64,000 nt of DNA. Source: Streptomyces sp. NBC_01232 (GTDB lineage: Bacteria > Actinomycetota > Actinomycetes > Streptomycetales > Streptomycetaceae). The notes under the pieces are model-generated. The model was not told the DNA's origin. It saw only the letters and a program-made list of their open reading frames with translations, and searched no databases. The stretch covers positions 6,563,001 through 6,627,000 of the forward strand of contig NZ_CP108518.1 in NCBI RefSeq assembly GCF_035989885.1, in the 5' to 3' direction. The position numbers and the translations under genes were made by a program. Shown one piece after another: positions 54,133 to 63,241 of the stretch (within the stretch, counting starts at the first letter, position 1; each line of letters begins with the position of its first letter).

Positions 54133-55251
54133 ATGCCTGACACGTCGCCCCGCGTCACAACCGGATCCGTGGCCAGACGCCTTGGGATCTCACCCACGAC
54201 GCTCAGGTCCTGGGACCGGCGGTACGGCATGGGCCCGGCGGCCCGCGAGGACGGGCGCCACCGGCGCTGGACCCCCGAGGACATCGCGATGCTGGAGGAC
54301 ATGTGTCGGCTGACCACCTCCGGAGTGCCCCCGTCGGAGGCGGCCGGTGTGGCGCTGTCCCGGGCGGGCCGGCCCCGTCCGGCTCGTACGCGACCGGCCT
54401 CCTCCGTCGTTCCGCGGCCCGTTCGCGCCCCGGGCTCGAGCGAGGGACTGCCGCTCGGCGACGTCCGCCACGCGTTCCGGGGCCTGGCCCGGGCCGCGGT
54501 CCGACTCGACAGCCTGACCATGGACGAGCAGCTGGCCGAACTGATGGCCACCCAGGGGCTCGTGATCGCATGGGAAGAGGTCATGGCGCCGACCCTGCAC
54601 GCCGTGGGCCGCAAGTGGGAGTCCTCCGACGACCGCTACATCGAAGTCGAGCACCTGCTCTCCTGGCACATCTCCACCGCACTGCGCCGGTTCACCGGCA
54701 ATGCTCCTCCGCCGGCCCGGGATGCCCCTCCGGTGCTGATGGCCTGCGTCCCCGACGAGCAGCACACCCTCCCTCTCGAAGCACTTGCCGCGGGCCTGGC
54801 CGAACGCGGACTGCCGACCCGCATCCTGGGAGCCGCGGTCCCCGCCGAGGCCCTGAACGCGTCGGTACGGCGGGTGGGCCCGTCCGCCGTCGTCCTGTGG
54901 TCCCAGGCCCGCCGCACCGCCGACCACAACCTGGCCCGCCACATCGTCGGCACCGGCTTCGGCGTCAGGGGCGCCCGGACGCACCCGCTGGTGCTGCTGG
55001 CCGGCCCGGGCTGGAGGAACAGTCCCTTGACCGCGGGCATGATGCGGCCCGGTGGTCTACGCGAGGCGCTGGAGGTACTGGCTCGGCATTGCGCTGCTGT
55101 CTCCGCTCCGCTGACGGCCCCCGCATCAGCCGACGGCCGACAGCTGACCGGCTCGCCGACCGCGGCGCGAAGCCGGGCGCAGCACCGCACAGGCACCGCC
55201 CGCCGACCCGGCGCGCGGTCTGCACCTGCGTCAGATCGCCTGAGTACGTGA
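54133..55251 (+). CDS. MerR-family regulator with cobalamin-binding-like domain (CarH/LitR type)
   Basis: A 372-residue regulator. The MerR helix-turn-helix (TGSVARRLGISPTTLRSWDRR) occupies about residues 10-70. A Pro/Arg linker leads to a helical cap and a Rossmann-like domain as in CarH/LitR, which sense light through adenosylcobalamin. W162, E173 and H174 form W-x10-EH, where CarH has W-x9-EH. H211 in DEQHTLP sits where the cobalt-binding His of ExHxxG is expected, but Gly is Pro. The last 45 residues are disordered. It is beside a photolyase gene, which supports a light role. Whether B12 is bound is uncertain. Confidence 0.8.
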   Translation: MPDTSPRVTTGSVARRLGISPTTLRSWDRRYGMGPAAREDGRHRRWTPEDIAMLEDMCRLTTSGVPPSEAAGVALSRAGRPRPARTRPASSVVPRPVRAPGSSEGLPLGDVRHAFRGLARAAVRLDSLTMDEQLAELMATQGLVIAWEEVMAPTLHAVGRKWESSDDRYIEVEHLLSWHISTALRRFTGNAPPPARDAPPVLMACVPDEQHTLPLEALAAGLAERGLPTRILGAAVPAEALNASVRRVGPSAVVLWSQARRTADHNLARHIVGTGFGVRGARTHPLVLLAGPGWRNSPLTAGMMRPGGLREALEVLARHCAAVSAPLTAPASADGRQLTGSPTAARSRAQHRTGTARRPGARSAPASDRLST

Positions 55252-55575
55252 GTGCCAGGACCTCACGCTGCACGCGCGGCAGACACACCGGCTCGCCCGT
55301 GACCACCACGCGGTCCGGGAGGCGGTCGTGATCATGGGCCGAGACCGCGGGCGGTCGTACGGCGGCTGCGGCCGAGGCGAGTTCGCGTCCGCGAGCACGG
55401 TCGGACGGCGCATCGGCGATCTTGTAATGGGCGCAGAGCCTCCAGCGGTCACGCCGCGCACGGACCCATCACGCCACGCCGGGCACGCCCGGCACCAGGC
55501 AGAACGCGAACGAGTCCGTCGGCCGGCCCCGGCGCCCGCCGCAACGGGAGACGGGAAGGCTTCTATAGGCTGATC
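55252..55575. other. Gap with a possible decayed reading frame
   Basis: No intact gene. On the minus strand a frame reads LCAHYKIADAPSDR further upstream and LPRVQREVLALTYSGDLTQ near 55290-55235; the latter loosely resembles sigma-factor region 4. It has no start with a ribosome site and runs into the MerR gene, so it may be a remnant or chance. Confidence 0.25.
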
Positions 55576-55577
55576 GT

Positions 55578-56057
55578 GTGGCCAGCAGCGATGACCAAGA
55601 CCCGACCAGCCCTCCCGGCAGCCTCCAGGCTTTCGCCGTCGCCCTGCGGCGTACGCACGGGGAGATCAGCAGGCTGGTCCACGGCTTCGCTCATGCGCAG
55701 GGACTGCACTCGACCGACGTACAGGCCCTCGCCGTGGTTCTGGACAGCCCGGAACCCCTCACCCCGGGGCGGCTGCGCGAGCACCTGGGCCTGACCTCGG
55801 GTGCGGTCACCGCCTGCCTCGACCGACTGGAGAAGGCCGGCCACATCCGCAGGACCCGCGACACCGCGGACCGCCGGGTGGTCCACATCCACTACGAGAC
55901 CGGGGCCCGCGCGGCCGCGCGCCGGCACTTCCTGCCGCTGGCAGAGGCCGCCGCCCGGGCGGCCGACCGCTTCGACGAGCAAGAGCTGGCTACCGCGCTG
56001 CGGTTCCTCACCGCCCTCAACGACGAGTTGGCAGACCTGCGCGTACCGCGCCGCTGA
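55578..56057 (+). CDS. MarR-family regulator
   Basis: A 159-residue winged-helix repressor: LTPGRLREHLGLTSGAVTACL forms the recognition helices (about residues 60-80), followed by the wing RTRDTADRRVVHIHY. No ribosome site precedes the GTG. Instead TATAGG lies about eight bases before it, so the transcript is probably leaderless. The MMPL exporter gene downstream has a palindromic site over its promoter, which this protein likely binds. Start at 55576 is also possible. Confidence 0.87.
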   Translation: MASSDDQDPTSPPGSLQAFAVALRRTHGEISRLVHGFAHAQGLHSTDVQALAVVLDSPEPLTPGRLREHLGLTSGAVTACLDRLEKAGHIRRTRDTADRRVVHIHYETGARAAARRHFLPLAEAAARAADRFDEQELATALRFLTALNDELADLRVPRR

Positions 56058-56244
56058 CCCTTCCGGCCGGCCACTGCCGACCAGCCGCCCACGCGCTGTG
56101 TCGACGACGGGCAAAGCCCGCCCGACGGGCGAAAGTTCCGGTGCATCCAAGACACCGCCTGCGGGTGAAGAGTGCGTGCACCGTTGTCCGGATGCTGTCC
56201 GGCAACCCGGATGCGGAGCAGCGGGTCGTTCGTGTCACAATTTA

Positions 56245-56281
56245 TTTCAATCATTGAGATTCTTAATTGTTGTGATAGGAC
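56245..56281 (+). promoter_or_regulatory. Promoter with MarR-type operator ahead of the MMPL gene
   Basis: TTTCAAT-C-ATTGAGA (56245-56259) is a near-perfect inverted repeat. TTGAGA (56254-56259) can act as -35 and TAGGAC (56276-56281) as -10 with a 16-bp spacer, so operator and -35 overlap. The surrounding 50 bases are unusually AT-rich. Confidence 0.65.
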
Positions 56282-56292
56282 TCGGAGCCCAG

Positions 56293-58410
56293 ATGACCAG
56301 CCGTCCGTCCCGTTGGCGCTTCCTGCTTCCCCTTGCCCTGCTCGTCGTATGGCTCGCGATCGGCGGCGGCCTCGGCCCGTACGCGGGGAAGCTGGGCGAG
56401 GTCTCCAGCAACGACCAAGCCGCGTTCCTGCCCCGCAGCGCCGAATCCACCCGCGTCATCGAGGAGCGGCGTGCCTTCCGGCAGGCGGAGACCCTGCCGG
56501 CGATCGTCGTATGGACGGCGCGCGGCGGTGGCCCCCTCGCCTCCGGGTCCCAGGAGCGGGCGACCGTCACGATGGCCGGCCTCGCGGGCGATTCGCGCGT
56601 GGTCGGAGCGCCCTCGCCCGCACTGCCCGCCGAGGACGGCGAAGCCCTCCGCGCGATCGTCCAGCTCCGACCGGACCTCGGCGAGGAGCTGACCGAAACC
56701 CTCGGCACGATCCGCGAGCGCGCCCAGGCCGTGTCCGGCACCACCGTGTGGATCGCGGGGCCGGCGGCGACGCAGGCCGACCTCTCGGGCGCGTTCGCCG
56801 GCATCGACGGACTGCTCCTCGGGGTCGCCCTGACCACGGTCCTGCTGATCCTGCTCCTCGTGTACCGCAGCGTCCTGCTGCCCCTGGCGATCATCCTGGG
56901 GGCGGTGTTCGCCCTGGGACTGGCGTGCGGCATCGTCTACTGGCTCGCGGACGCGGGCGTCGTACGCGTCGACGGGCAGGTGCAAGGGATCCTCTCGATC
57001 CTGGTGATCGGGGCCGCCACCGACTACGCCCTGCTGCTCTCGGCCCGCTACCGTGAGGAACTGGGCCGGCCGGGAGTCGAGCGATACGCAGCGATGGGGG
57101 CGGCTCTGCGCCGCTCGTTCGGGCCGATCGTCGCCAGTGCTGCCACCGTGGCGCTCGGCCTGATCGCGCTGCTGGCGAGCGATCTGTCGAACAACCGCGC
57201 GCTGGGACCGGTGGGAGCCATCGGCATCGGCTGCGCCGTGCTCAGCACGCTGACCTTCCTGCCCGCGGTGCTGGTACTGACCGGCAGGGCCTCGTACTGG
57301 CCCGCCCGGCCCAAGGCGGAGGGCTCGGCGGACGGGTCGCACGGTATCTGGCGCCGGATCGCCGCACTGGTGGATCGCGCCCCGCGGAAGGTCTGGACGG
57401 CCACCCTGGTGGCCCTTGTGGCCTGCGCCGCGTTCGCCCCGGCCCTGAACTCCCGGGGGGTCCCGCTCGACGAGATCTTCGTCAACGACGCGCCCTCCGT
57501 GGCCGCACAGGCCACCCTCGGACGCCACTTCCCCGCCGGCTCGGGCAACCCCGCCGTGATCATCGCCGACGCACCCGCAGCCGCCCGAGTGGCGGAGGCG
57601 GCGGCCCAGGTCGACGGCATCGACTCGGCCGCCCCGGTCGACGCCACCGGCCGGCCCGCGCCCGCCTCGCCGCTCGTCGTCGACGGGCGGGTGAGGATCG
57701 ACGCCACGCTGTCCGCGGCGGCGGACAGCGACACCGCCAAGGACGCCGTCGCCCGCTTGCGCACCGCCGTGCACGCCGTGCCCGACGCGAACGCGCTCGT
57801 CGGCGGCTACACCGCCCAGCAGTACGACACCCAGCGCACCGCCGAACGCGACCGGATGCTCATCGTCCCGGTGGTCCTCGCGATCATCCTGCTCATCCTC
57901 GTGGCACTCCTGCGCTCTCTGGTCCTGCCGGTCCTGCTGGTCGCCACCGTCGCGCTGAACTTCGCGGCCACCCTCGGCGTCGCCTCTCTCGTCTTCGAGC
58001 ACGTACTGGGCTTCACCGGCACCGACGCCTCGGTGCCGCTCTACGGGTTCGTCTTCCTCGTCGCCCTCGGCGTGGACTACAACATCTTCCTGATGTCCCG
58101 GGTCCGCGAGGAGTCCATGAAGCACGGGGTCCGCCAGGGGCTGCTGACCGGACTCACCGCCACCGGCGGCGTCATCACCTCGGCCGGCGTCGTACTCGCC
58201 GCGACCTTCGCGGCCCTGGGAGTGATTCCCCTGGCCTTCATGCTCCAGATCGCGTTCATCGTCGCCTTCGGCGTCCTCCTCGACACCCTGGTCGTACGGT
58301 CCCTGCTGGTGCCCGCCCTCGTCCGCGACCTGGGCCGGCATGCCTGGTGGCCCGGACCGCTCGGTCGCCCGTCCGCCCGGGAGGCGCAGGCCACGGCGCT
58401 CGGAGGCTGA
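56293..58410 (+). CDS. MMPL-family membrane transporter
   Basis: A 705-residue RND-type exporter with two halves, each holding one N-terminal helix, an extracellular domain and a cluster of five helices. Typical pieces are IDGLLLGVALTTVLLILLLV near residue 177, GAATDYALLLSARYREELG near 240 and the paired GVDYNIFLMSRVREE near 594, where the aspartates carry protons. Relatives export lipids or drugs. The ATG at 56293 follows a region with MarR-type operator. Co-regulated with the upstream MarR gene by inference. Confidence 0.9.
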   Translation: MTSRPSRWRFLLPLALLVVWLAIGGGLGPYAGKLGEVSSNDQAAFLPRSAESTRVIEERRAFRQAETLPAIVVWTARGGGPLASGSQERATVTMAGLAGDSRVVGAPSPALPAEDGEALRAIVQLRPDLGEELTETLGTIRERAQAVSGTTVWIAGPAATQADLSGAFAGIDGLLLGVALTTVLLILLLVYRSVLLPLAIILGAVFALGLACGIVYWLADAGVVRVDGQVQGILSILVIGAATDYALLLSARYREELGRPGVERYAAMGAALRRSFGPIVASAATVALGLIALLASDLSNNRALGPVGAIGIGCAVLSTLTFLPAVLVLTGRASYWPARPKAEGSADGSHGIWRRIAALVDRAPRKVWTATLVALVACAAFAPALNSRGVPLDEIFVNDAPSVAAQATLGRHFPAGSGNPAVIIADAPAAARVAEAAAQVDGIDSAAPVDATGRPAPASPLVVDGRVRIDATLSAAADSDTAKDAVARLRTAVHAVPDANALVGGYTAQQYDTQRTAERDRMLIVPVVLAIILLILVALLRSLVLPVLLVATVALNFAATLGVASLVFEHVLGFTGTDASVPLYGFVFLVALGVDYNIFLMSRVREESMKHGVRQGLLTGLTATGGVITSAGVVLAATFAALGVIPLAFMLQIAFIVAFGVLLDTLVVRSLLVPALVRDLGRHAWWPGPLGRPSAREAQATALGG

Positions 58411-58508
58411 ACCGCGTCCGGCGGCGGCCGGAACGTGCCGCCGTCCCCGGTCCTCGGCTGCCGCGGAAGCCGTGGAGAGCCGGGAGCGGCGGCCCAACCC
58501 GCCCGGGA

Positions 58509-59087
58509 TTACTTGGGCATCAGGACGGTGTCGATGATGTGGACGGTGGCGTTGGAGGTGGCCACGTCACCGCAGACGATGGTGGCCGTGTCGTTCACCT
58601 TGTAGGCGTCCCCGGATCCGCCGGTGGTGAGCGTGCCGCCCTCCAGGGTCTCGAACGACCCGTCCGCCAGGTCGGCCTTGTCGACCGTCCGGCCCACGGC
58701 GTGGTAGGTGAGGATCTTCGTCAGCGTGTCCTTGTCCGCCAGCACCTTGTCCAGGTCTGCCTTGGGAATCTTCGCGAAGGCGTCGTTGGTCGGCGCGAAC
58801 ACCGTGATGTCCTTCGCGTTGTTCAGTGTGTCCACGAGTCCGGCCCGCTCGACGGCCGCCACGAGAGTGGACAGAGCCGGGTTGCTCGAAGCCGCTGTGG
58901 CGACCGGTTCCTCGGCCATGTCGGTGAAGCTGCCCGCGCCCTCCTTCGGCACGGAGGCGCAGCCGGGTCCGAACGGCACGTCGCCCTGTCCGGCCCAGGC
59001 CTGTGGGGCGAGGACCCCCAAGGACAGGGGGAGGGCCGCGGCTGCGAACGCCGCGGCGGCACGGTGGCGTGTGTGCGAGATGTTCAT
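58509..59087 (-). CDS. Secreted fasciclin-domain protein
   Basis: A 192-residue exported protein: signal peptide (residues 1-31, ending QAWA), then a single fasciclin (FAS1) domain with the two family boxes ITVFAPTNDAFAKIP near residue 91 and ATVHIIDTVLMPK at the C-terminus, with the central YHAVGRTV. Similar to MPT70/MPB83-type surface proteins and stress-induced FAS1 proteins. The ATG at 59087 has GGAG eight bases upstream. Adhesion role is inferred from the family. Confidence 0.9.
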   Translation of the reverse strand: MNISHTRHRAAAAFAAAALPLSLGVLAPQAWAGQGDVPFGPGCASVPKEGAGSFTDMAEEPVATAASSNPALSTLVAAVERAGLVDTLNNAKDITVFAPTNDAFAKIPKADLDKVLADKDTLTKILTYHAVGRTVDKADLADGSFETLEGGTLTTGGSGDAYKVNDTATIVCGDVATSNATVHIIDTVLMPK

Positions 59088-59726
59088 GATGCGCTCCTTC
59101 CGCGGAGCGGGTCCCCACGGGCGCGGAGACCACGGCCCGGCGGTGCTCTCACAGAGCATTCGGTCCGGACCGGGGTTTCGGATGGGCCCGACAGCGATTG
59201 CCCGGTCGTGCATCGTTTGCGCGTCGTCTGACGGGTCTGGACGTCCAACCGGCGTCACGCGTCATCGCAGTGATCGAGGCCCGGCTGCTCGGTGTCGCAT
59301 CAACGACATCAAGGTCGGGGCAGCGCTGTGGCGTTGGCCGGAACCAGTCCTGGCCTTGATCGGCGCCGTCACCGCCGGATGCCCCGCCTGCACCGGCCGC
59401 TTCCCGGGCGGCTCCGCGGACATCGTGTGGGCGGAAGACCCTGCGGTCGCGGGAACGGCGTCCAGCACCGGCAGCAGGCCGTCCGTGGGCCCTCGCGGCC
59501 TGCATCGCCCTGGCCCTGCACCGCCTCACCCGGGCGGCCGGCGGACGGCCTTGACCCGCACGGCCGGCCACCGGTCCTGCGCCCCGGCCGAAGGCCCGAC
59601 CGGATCCCCCGCCGGCCGGGGCCTTCCCGTGCCCCGGGGGCGGTTCACCCGGCGGACACCCGGTGTCCGGGCGCCCGTCCGGGATTGGCGGTGGGGTTTG
59701 TCGGCCCGGCGTGCTTTGCTGGGGGC
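59088..59726. other. 639-bp gap without a recognisable gene
   Basis: Short frames occur on both strands but none combines a ribosome site, plausible composition and a family pattern. It holds the promoter region of the fasciclin gene on the left and of the phosphatase gene on the right. A frame ending near 59550 (CIALALHRLTRAAGG) looks like the tail of a membrane protein and could be a decayed remnant. Confidence 0.4.
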
Positions 59727-60551
59727 ATGATCGATGAGTTCCTGGCCCATGGCCTGTCCGATGTGGAAGAGGCCGTCCGCAAGGCGGCGGCCATCGAGAT
59801 CATGCCGCGATTCAGGCAGCTCGCCGAGCACGAGGTCGATGAGAAGAACGGCCCCCACGACCTGGTGACCGTGGCCGACCGCAAGGCCGAGGAGCACCTC
59901 ACGGCCGCGCTGACGCGACTGCTGCCCGGCTCCGCCGTCGTCGGCGAGGAAGCCGTGCACGCCGACCCGGGCGTCTACGCGGCGCTGCGCGCCGACGCCC
60001 CGGTGTGGATCGTCGACCCCGTCGACGGCACCCGGCAGTTCGTGAATGGCGACCCCGCCTTCTGCACCCTGGTCGCCCTGGCGCTGCGCGGGGAGATCCT
60101 CGCCTCCTGGACCTTCGCCCCGGCGCTGGAGGAGCTGGCGACCGCCGTGCGCGGACAGGGCGCGTACGTCAACGGCAACCCGATCAGGAGCGGTTCGCCC
60201 GACGCGGGCGAGGCCCTGAAGGTCGCCATCGCCCACCCGCTCTACACCAGCGACGCGGACAAGCGGACCCTGGCCCGCCTCGACGTGCCCGGCGTCGCGG
60301 CCCGGCCGTGCGGTTCGGCGGGCCTGGAGTACCTGAAGGTGGCCCGCGGGGAGATGGACGGCCTGGCCTTCACCTGGCCCTCGGCCTGGGACCACGCGGC
60401 CGGGCTGCTGCTGGTCGCCGAGGCCGGCGGGGCGCAGAGCACCGTCGACGGTGTCCCCTTCCGGGTGGACCGGGACAACGCGCTGCCGTTCGCGGTCGGG
60501 CGCGACGAGCCCACGGCCGTACGCATCCGGGAGCTGCTCCGGGGCGCCTGA
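59727..60551 (+). CDS. Inositol-monophosphatase-family phosphatase
   Basis: A 274-residue Mg-dependent, lithium-sensitive-type phosphatase. Metal ligands: Glu pair in VVGEEAVH near residue 73, [11 protein letters not shown] near 93-99, and the C-terminal [19 protein letters not shown] near 218. Such enzymes act on inositol-1-phosphate, histidinol phosphate or 3'-phosphoadenosine phosphates; the sequence does not decide among them. ATG at 59727 with GGGGG upstream. A hairpin terminator follows. Confidence 0.9.
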   Translation: MIDEFLAHGLSDVEEAVRKAAAIEIMPRFRQLAEHEVDEKNGPHDLVTVADRKAEEHLTAALTRLLPGSAVVGEEAVHADPGVYAALRADAPVWIVDPVDGTRQFVNGDPAFCTLVALALRGEILASWTFAPALEELATAVRGQGAYVNGNPIRSGSPDAGEALKVAIAHPLYTSDADKRTLARLDVPGVAARPCGSAGLEYLKVARGEMDGLAFTWPSAWDHAAGLLLVAEAGGAQSTVDGVPFRVDRDNALPFAVGRDEPTAVRIRELLRGA

Positions 60552-60560
60552 GCGGGTCCG

Positions 60561-60589
60561 GGCCGGTCCGGACGGATCCCGGACCGGCC
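60561..60589 (+). terminator. Terminator after the phosphatase gene
   Basis: Perfect 11-bp arms at 60561-60571 and 60579-60589 with a seven-base loop, nine bases after the stop codon. Confidence 0.75.
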
Positions 60590-60664
60590 GAGAGGTGTCC
60601 GGCCCGCCGCGTGCGGCGGAATATCCTGGGGGTGCAGGCGCCGCCGGAAACGAAGGAGTCGCAA

Positions 60665-62083
60665 GTGCCGTCGATTCTCGATGTGGTCGTGGTGGGGGCG
60701 GGGCCGAACGGGCTGACGGCCGCCGTCGAACTGGCCCGGCGCGGCTTCTCGGTGGCGGTCTTCGAAGCCGCCGACACGGTCGGCGGCGGCGCCCGGACCG
60801 AGGAGCTCACCCTTCCCGGCTTCCGGCACGACCCCTGCTCGGCGGTGCACCCGCTCGGCATCGGCTCGCCGGTCTTCGCCACGATGCCGCTGAAGAGGTA
60901 CGGGCTGGAGTGGCTGCACGCCCCGCTGCCCATGGCGCACCCCTTCGACGACGGCACGGCCGCCGTCCTGTCCCGCTCGGTCGCCGAGACGGCGGCGTCC
61001 CTCGGGCCGCGCGACGCGGGCGCCTACCGGCGACTGGTCGGTCCGTTCCTCGGCAAATGGGACACCCTGGCCCGGGACTTCATGTCGCTGCCGAGCACCG
61101 CCCTGCCCCGGGACCCGCTCACGCTCGCCCGCTTCGGCCTCCGCGGACTGCCGCCCTCCACCTGGCTCCTGAGCCGCTTCCGCGACGAACGGGCCCGCGC
61201 GCTGTTCGCGGGCCTCGTCGCCCACGTCATCGCACCGCTCGACGGGATCGCCACCAGCGCCGTCGGCCTCGTCTTCGCGCTGGCCGCGCACGCGAACGGC
61301 TGGCCGATGCCGCGCGGTGGCTCGCAGTCCGTCTCCGACGCCCTCGCCGGATACCTGCGCGACCTCGGCGGGACCGTCCACACCGGCTTCGAGGTCAAGC
61401 GGCTCGACGACCTCCCGCCGGCACGCGCCTACGTCTTCGACACCTCGCCGACCGCGCTGGCCCGGATCGCCCGCCTGGGGCGCGCGTACGACGGCTACCG
61501 GTACGGCGCCTCGGTGTTCAAGCTCGACTACGCGCTGGACGGCCCCGTTCCGTGGACGGCCGAGGAGCCGCGCCGCGCCGGCACCGTCCAGATCGGCCCG
61601 CGCGCCCGGGACATCGACGCCGCCCTGCAGCTCGCCTCCGGCGGCCGGGCCCCGCGCAACCCCTTCCTCATCACCGCGCAGCCCAGCCTGGTCGACCCGA
61701 GCCGGGCACCCGAGGGCAAGCACGTGTTCTGGGCGTACGGACACGTCCCCGCGGGCTGGGACGGCGATCTCACCGAGGCCGTCGAATCCCAACTGGAGCG
61801 CTTCGCCCCGGGATTCCGCGACCTGGTGCTCGCCCGCGCCACGGCCGGCCCGCCCCGGCTCGCCGCCCGCAACCCCAACTACGTGGGCGGGGACATCGCC
61901 TGCGGGGCCGCTTCGGGACTCCAGCTCCTGCTGCGCCCCAAGCTGTCCCTCACCCCGTACTCGACGGCCCACCCGGCGGTCTTCCTCTGCTCCTCGGCGA
62001 CCCCGCCGGGCCCGGGCGTGCACGGCATGTCCGGGCACAACGCCGCGAAGGCGGTCTGGCGGCACCTGCGAAAGGGCTCCTGA
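60665..62083 (+). CDS. FAD-dependent oxidoreductase, phytoene-desaturase-like
   Basis: A 472-residue flavoprotein. The FAD dinucleotide motif is [21 protein letters not shown] near residues 7-27 (split here by its conserved glycines), followed by [17 protein letters not shown] near 41. The C-terminal flavin motif is [19 protein letters not shown] near 450. This layout matches NAD(P)/FAD proteins related to CrtI and to plant PDS-like PYROXD2, not the carotenoid cluster enzymes specifically; no carotenoid genes are nearby. GTG start with GAAGGAG upstream. It overlaps the macrodomain gene by one base. Confidence 0.87.
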   Translation: MPSILDVVVVGAGPNGLTAAVELARRGFSVAVFEAADTVGGGARTEELTLPGFRHDPCSAVHPLGIGSPVFATMPLKRYGLEWLHAPLPMAHPFDDGTAAVLSRSVAETAASLGPRDAGAYRRLVGPFLGKWDTLARDFMSLPSTALPRDPLTLARFGLRGLPPSTWLLSRFRDERARALFAGLVAHVIAPLDGIATSAVGLVFALAAHANGWPMPRGGSQSVSDALAGYLRDLGGTVHTGFEVKRLDDLPPARAYVFDTSPTALARIARLGRAYDGYRYGASVFKLDYALDGPVPWTAEEPRRAGTVQIGPRARDIDAALQLASGGRAPRNPFLITAQPSLVDPSRAPEGKHVFWAYGHVPAGWDGDLTEAVESQLERFAPGFRDLVLARATAGPPRLAARNPNYVGGDIACGAASGLQLLLRPKLSLTPYSTAHPAVFLCSSATPPGPGVHGMSGHNAAKAVWRHLRKGS

Positions 62084-62601
62084 TGGTCCGTATCACCCTG
62101 GTCCGCGGCGACATCACCGCGGAGAAGGCCGACGCCATCGTCAACGCGGCCAACTCCTCGCTGCTCGGCGGCGGCGGGGTCGACGGCGCCATCCACCGGC
62201 GCGGCGGGCCGGAGATCCTCGCGGCCTGCGAGGACCTGCGCCGCTCGCACTACGGCAAGGGGCTGGCGACGGGCCGGGCCGTCGCCACCACGGCCGGGCG
62301 GCTCGCCGCCGGGCACGTCATCCACACGGTGGGCCCGGTCTTCTCGCGCGACGAGGACCGCTCCGAGCTGCTGGCCTCCTGCTACCGCGAATCGCTGCGG
62401 GTTGCCGACGGGCTGGGAGCCCGCACGGTCGCCTTCCCGGCCATCTCCACCGGAATCTACGGCTGGCCGATGGACGACGGGGCGCGGATCGCGGTGGAGA
62501 CGGTGCGCGGCGCCCGGACCGAGGTGCAGGAGGTGCGGTTCGTGCTCTACGACGCGGCCGCCTTCGAGGTATTCGAGGCGGCGGTGGCCGCCGCCGGCTG
62601 A
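62083..62601 (+). CDS. Macrodomain O-acetyl-ADP-ribose deacetylase
   Basis: A 172-residue macrodomain protein of the YmdB/MacroD type. ADP-ribose-binding marks are VNAANSSLLGGGGVDGAIHR near residues 20-39 and AFPAISTGIYGWP near 113-125, with GRAVATTAGRLAAGHVIHTVGP between. It hydrolyses ADP-ribose esters such as O-acetyl-ADP-ribose. Its ATG shares one base with the preceding TGA (TGATG), indicating coupling with the flavoprotein. Confidence 0.93.
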   Translation: MVRITLVRGDITAEKADAIVNAANSSLLGGGGVDGAIHRRGGPEILAACEDLRRSHYGKGLATGRAVATTAGRLAAGHVIHTVGPVFSRDEDRSELLASCYRESLRVADGLGARTVAFPAISTGIYGWPMDDGARIAVETVRGARTEVQEVRFVLYDAAAFEVFEAAVAAAG

Positions 62602-62620
62602 GGCGCACCCCGGGGATCCG

Positions 62621-63106
62621 TCAGCGCGCGGAGCGTCCCGCCGCGCCCGGCGCGGGCCGGGGGTAGGTCCGGGACTGCTTGACGCTGCCGAACGCGAAGC
62701 TCGATTCGATCGAGGCGATCCCGGGGATGGCGTGGATCCGGTGGCGCACCAGGGACTCGTAGGCCTCCAGGTCCTCGATGACGACGCGGAGCAGGTAGTC
62801 GCTGCTGCCCGCCATCAGGTAGCAGTCCTGGATGTGCTCGATGACGGCGACGTGCTCCTCGAACAGCCGCACCGCTTCCGCCGTGTGGCGTTCCAGGCGG
62901 ATCCGGACGAAGACGGTGACCGGAAGCCCGAAGGCGACCTGGTCCACCATGGCCGTGTAGCCGCGGATCAGGCCCGCCTCCTCCAGCCGTCGTACCCGGC
63001 GCAGACAGGGCGACGGGGACAGCCGGACACGGTCGGCGAGGTCCTGGTTGGACAGGCGGCCGTCGGCCTGCAACTCCCTGATGATCTGCAGATCGACTGC
63101 GTCCAT
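62621..63106 (-). CDS. Lrp/AsnC-family regulator
   Basis: A 161-residue feast/famine regulator: helix-turn-helix at about residues 5-50 (LQIIRELQADGRLSNQDLA, then LSPSPCLRRVRRLEEAGLI) and a C-terminal amino-acid-binding RAM domain (about 65-145, with GSSDYLLRVVIEDLEAYE). It is divergent from a DMT exporter, a common arrangement in which the regulator induces export of an amino acid. ATG at 63106 with AAGGAG seven bases upstream. Confidence 0.92.
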   Translation of the reverse strand: MDAVDLQIIRELQADGRLSNQDLADRVRLSPSPCLRRVRRLEEAGLIRGYTAMVDQVAFGLPVTVFVRIRLERHTAEAVRLFEEHVAVIEHIQDCYLMAGSSDYLLRVVIEDLEAYESLVRHRIHAIPGIASIESSFAFGSVKQSRTYPRPAPGAAGRSAR

Positions 63107-63241
63107 GGTCACTCCTTGGCAGATTCTGCCCCAAACGTATGTCCGAGAGGCAGAACTGGCAATCGGCTGCCCCGGCCCAAGCCCTAGCGTTGCCCTCGCA
63201 CGGACCGGATCGGTCCGGGTCTCAGAGGCTGGAGCACTTCC

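Noticed and set aside
59292..59726. In-frame upstream extension of the inositol-monophosphatase gene
   Set aside because: The extension is Arg/Pro-rich with no fold, and a GGGGG site precedes the ATG at 59727, where the family normally begins.
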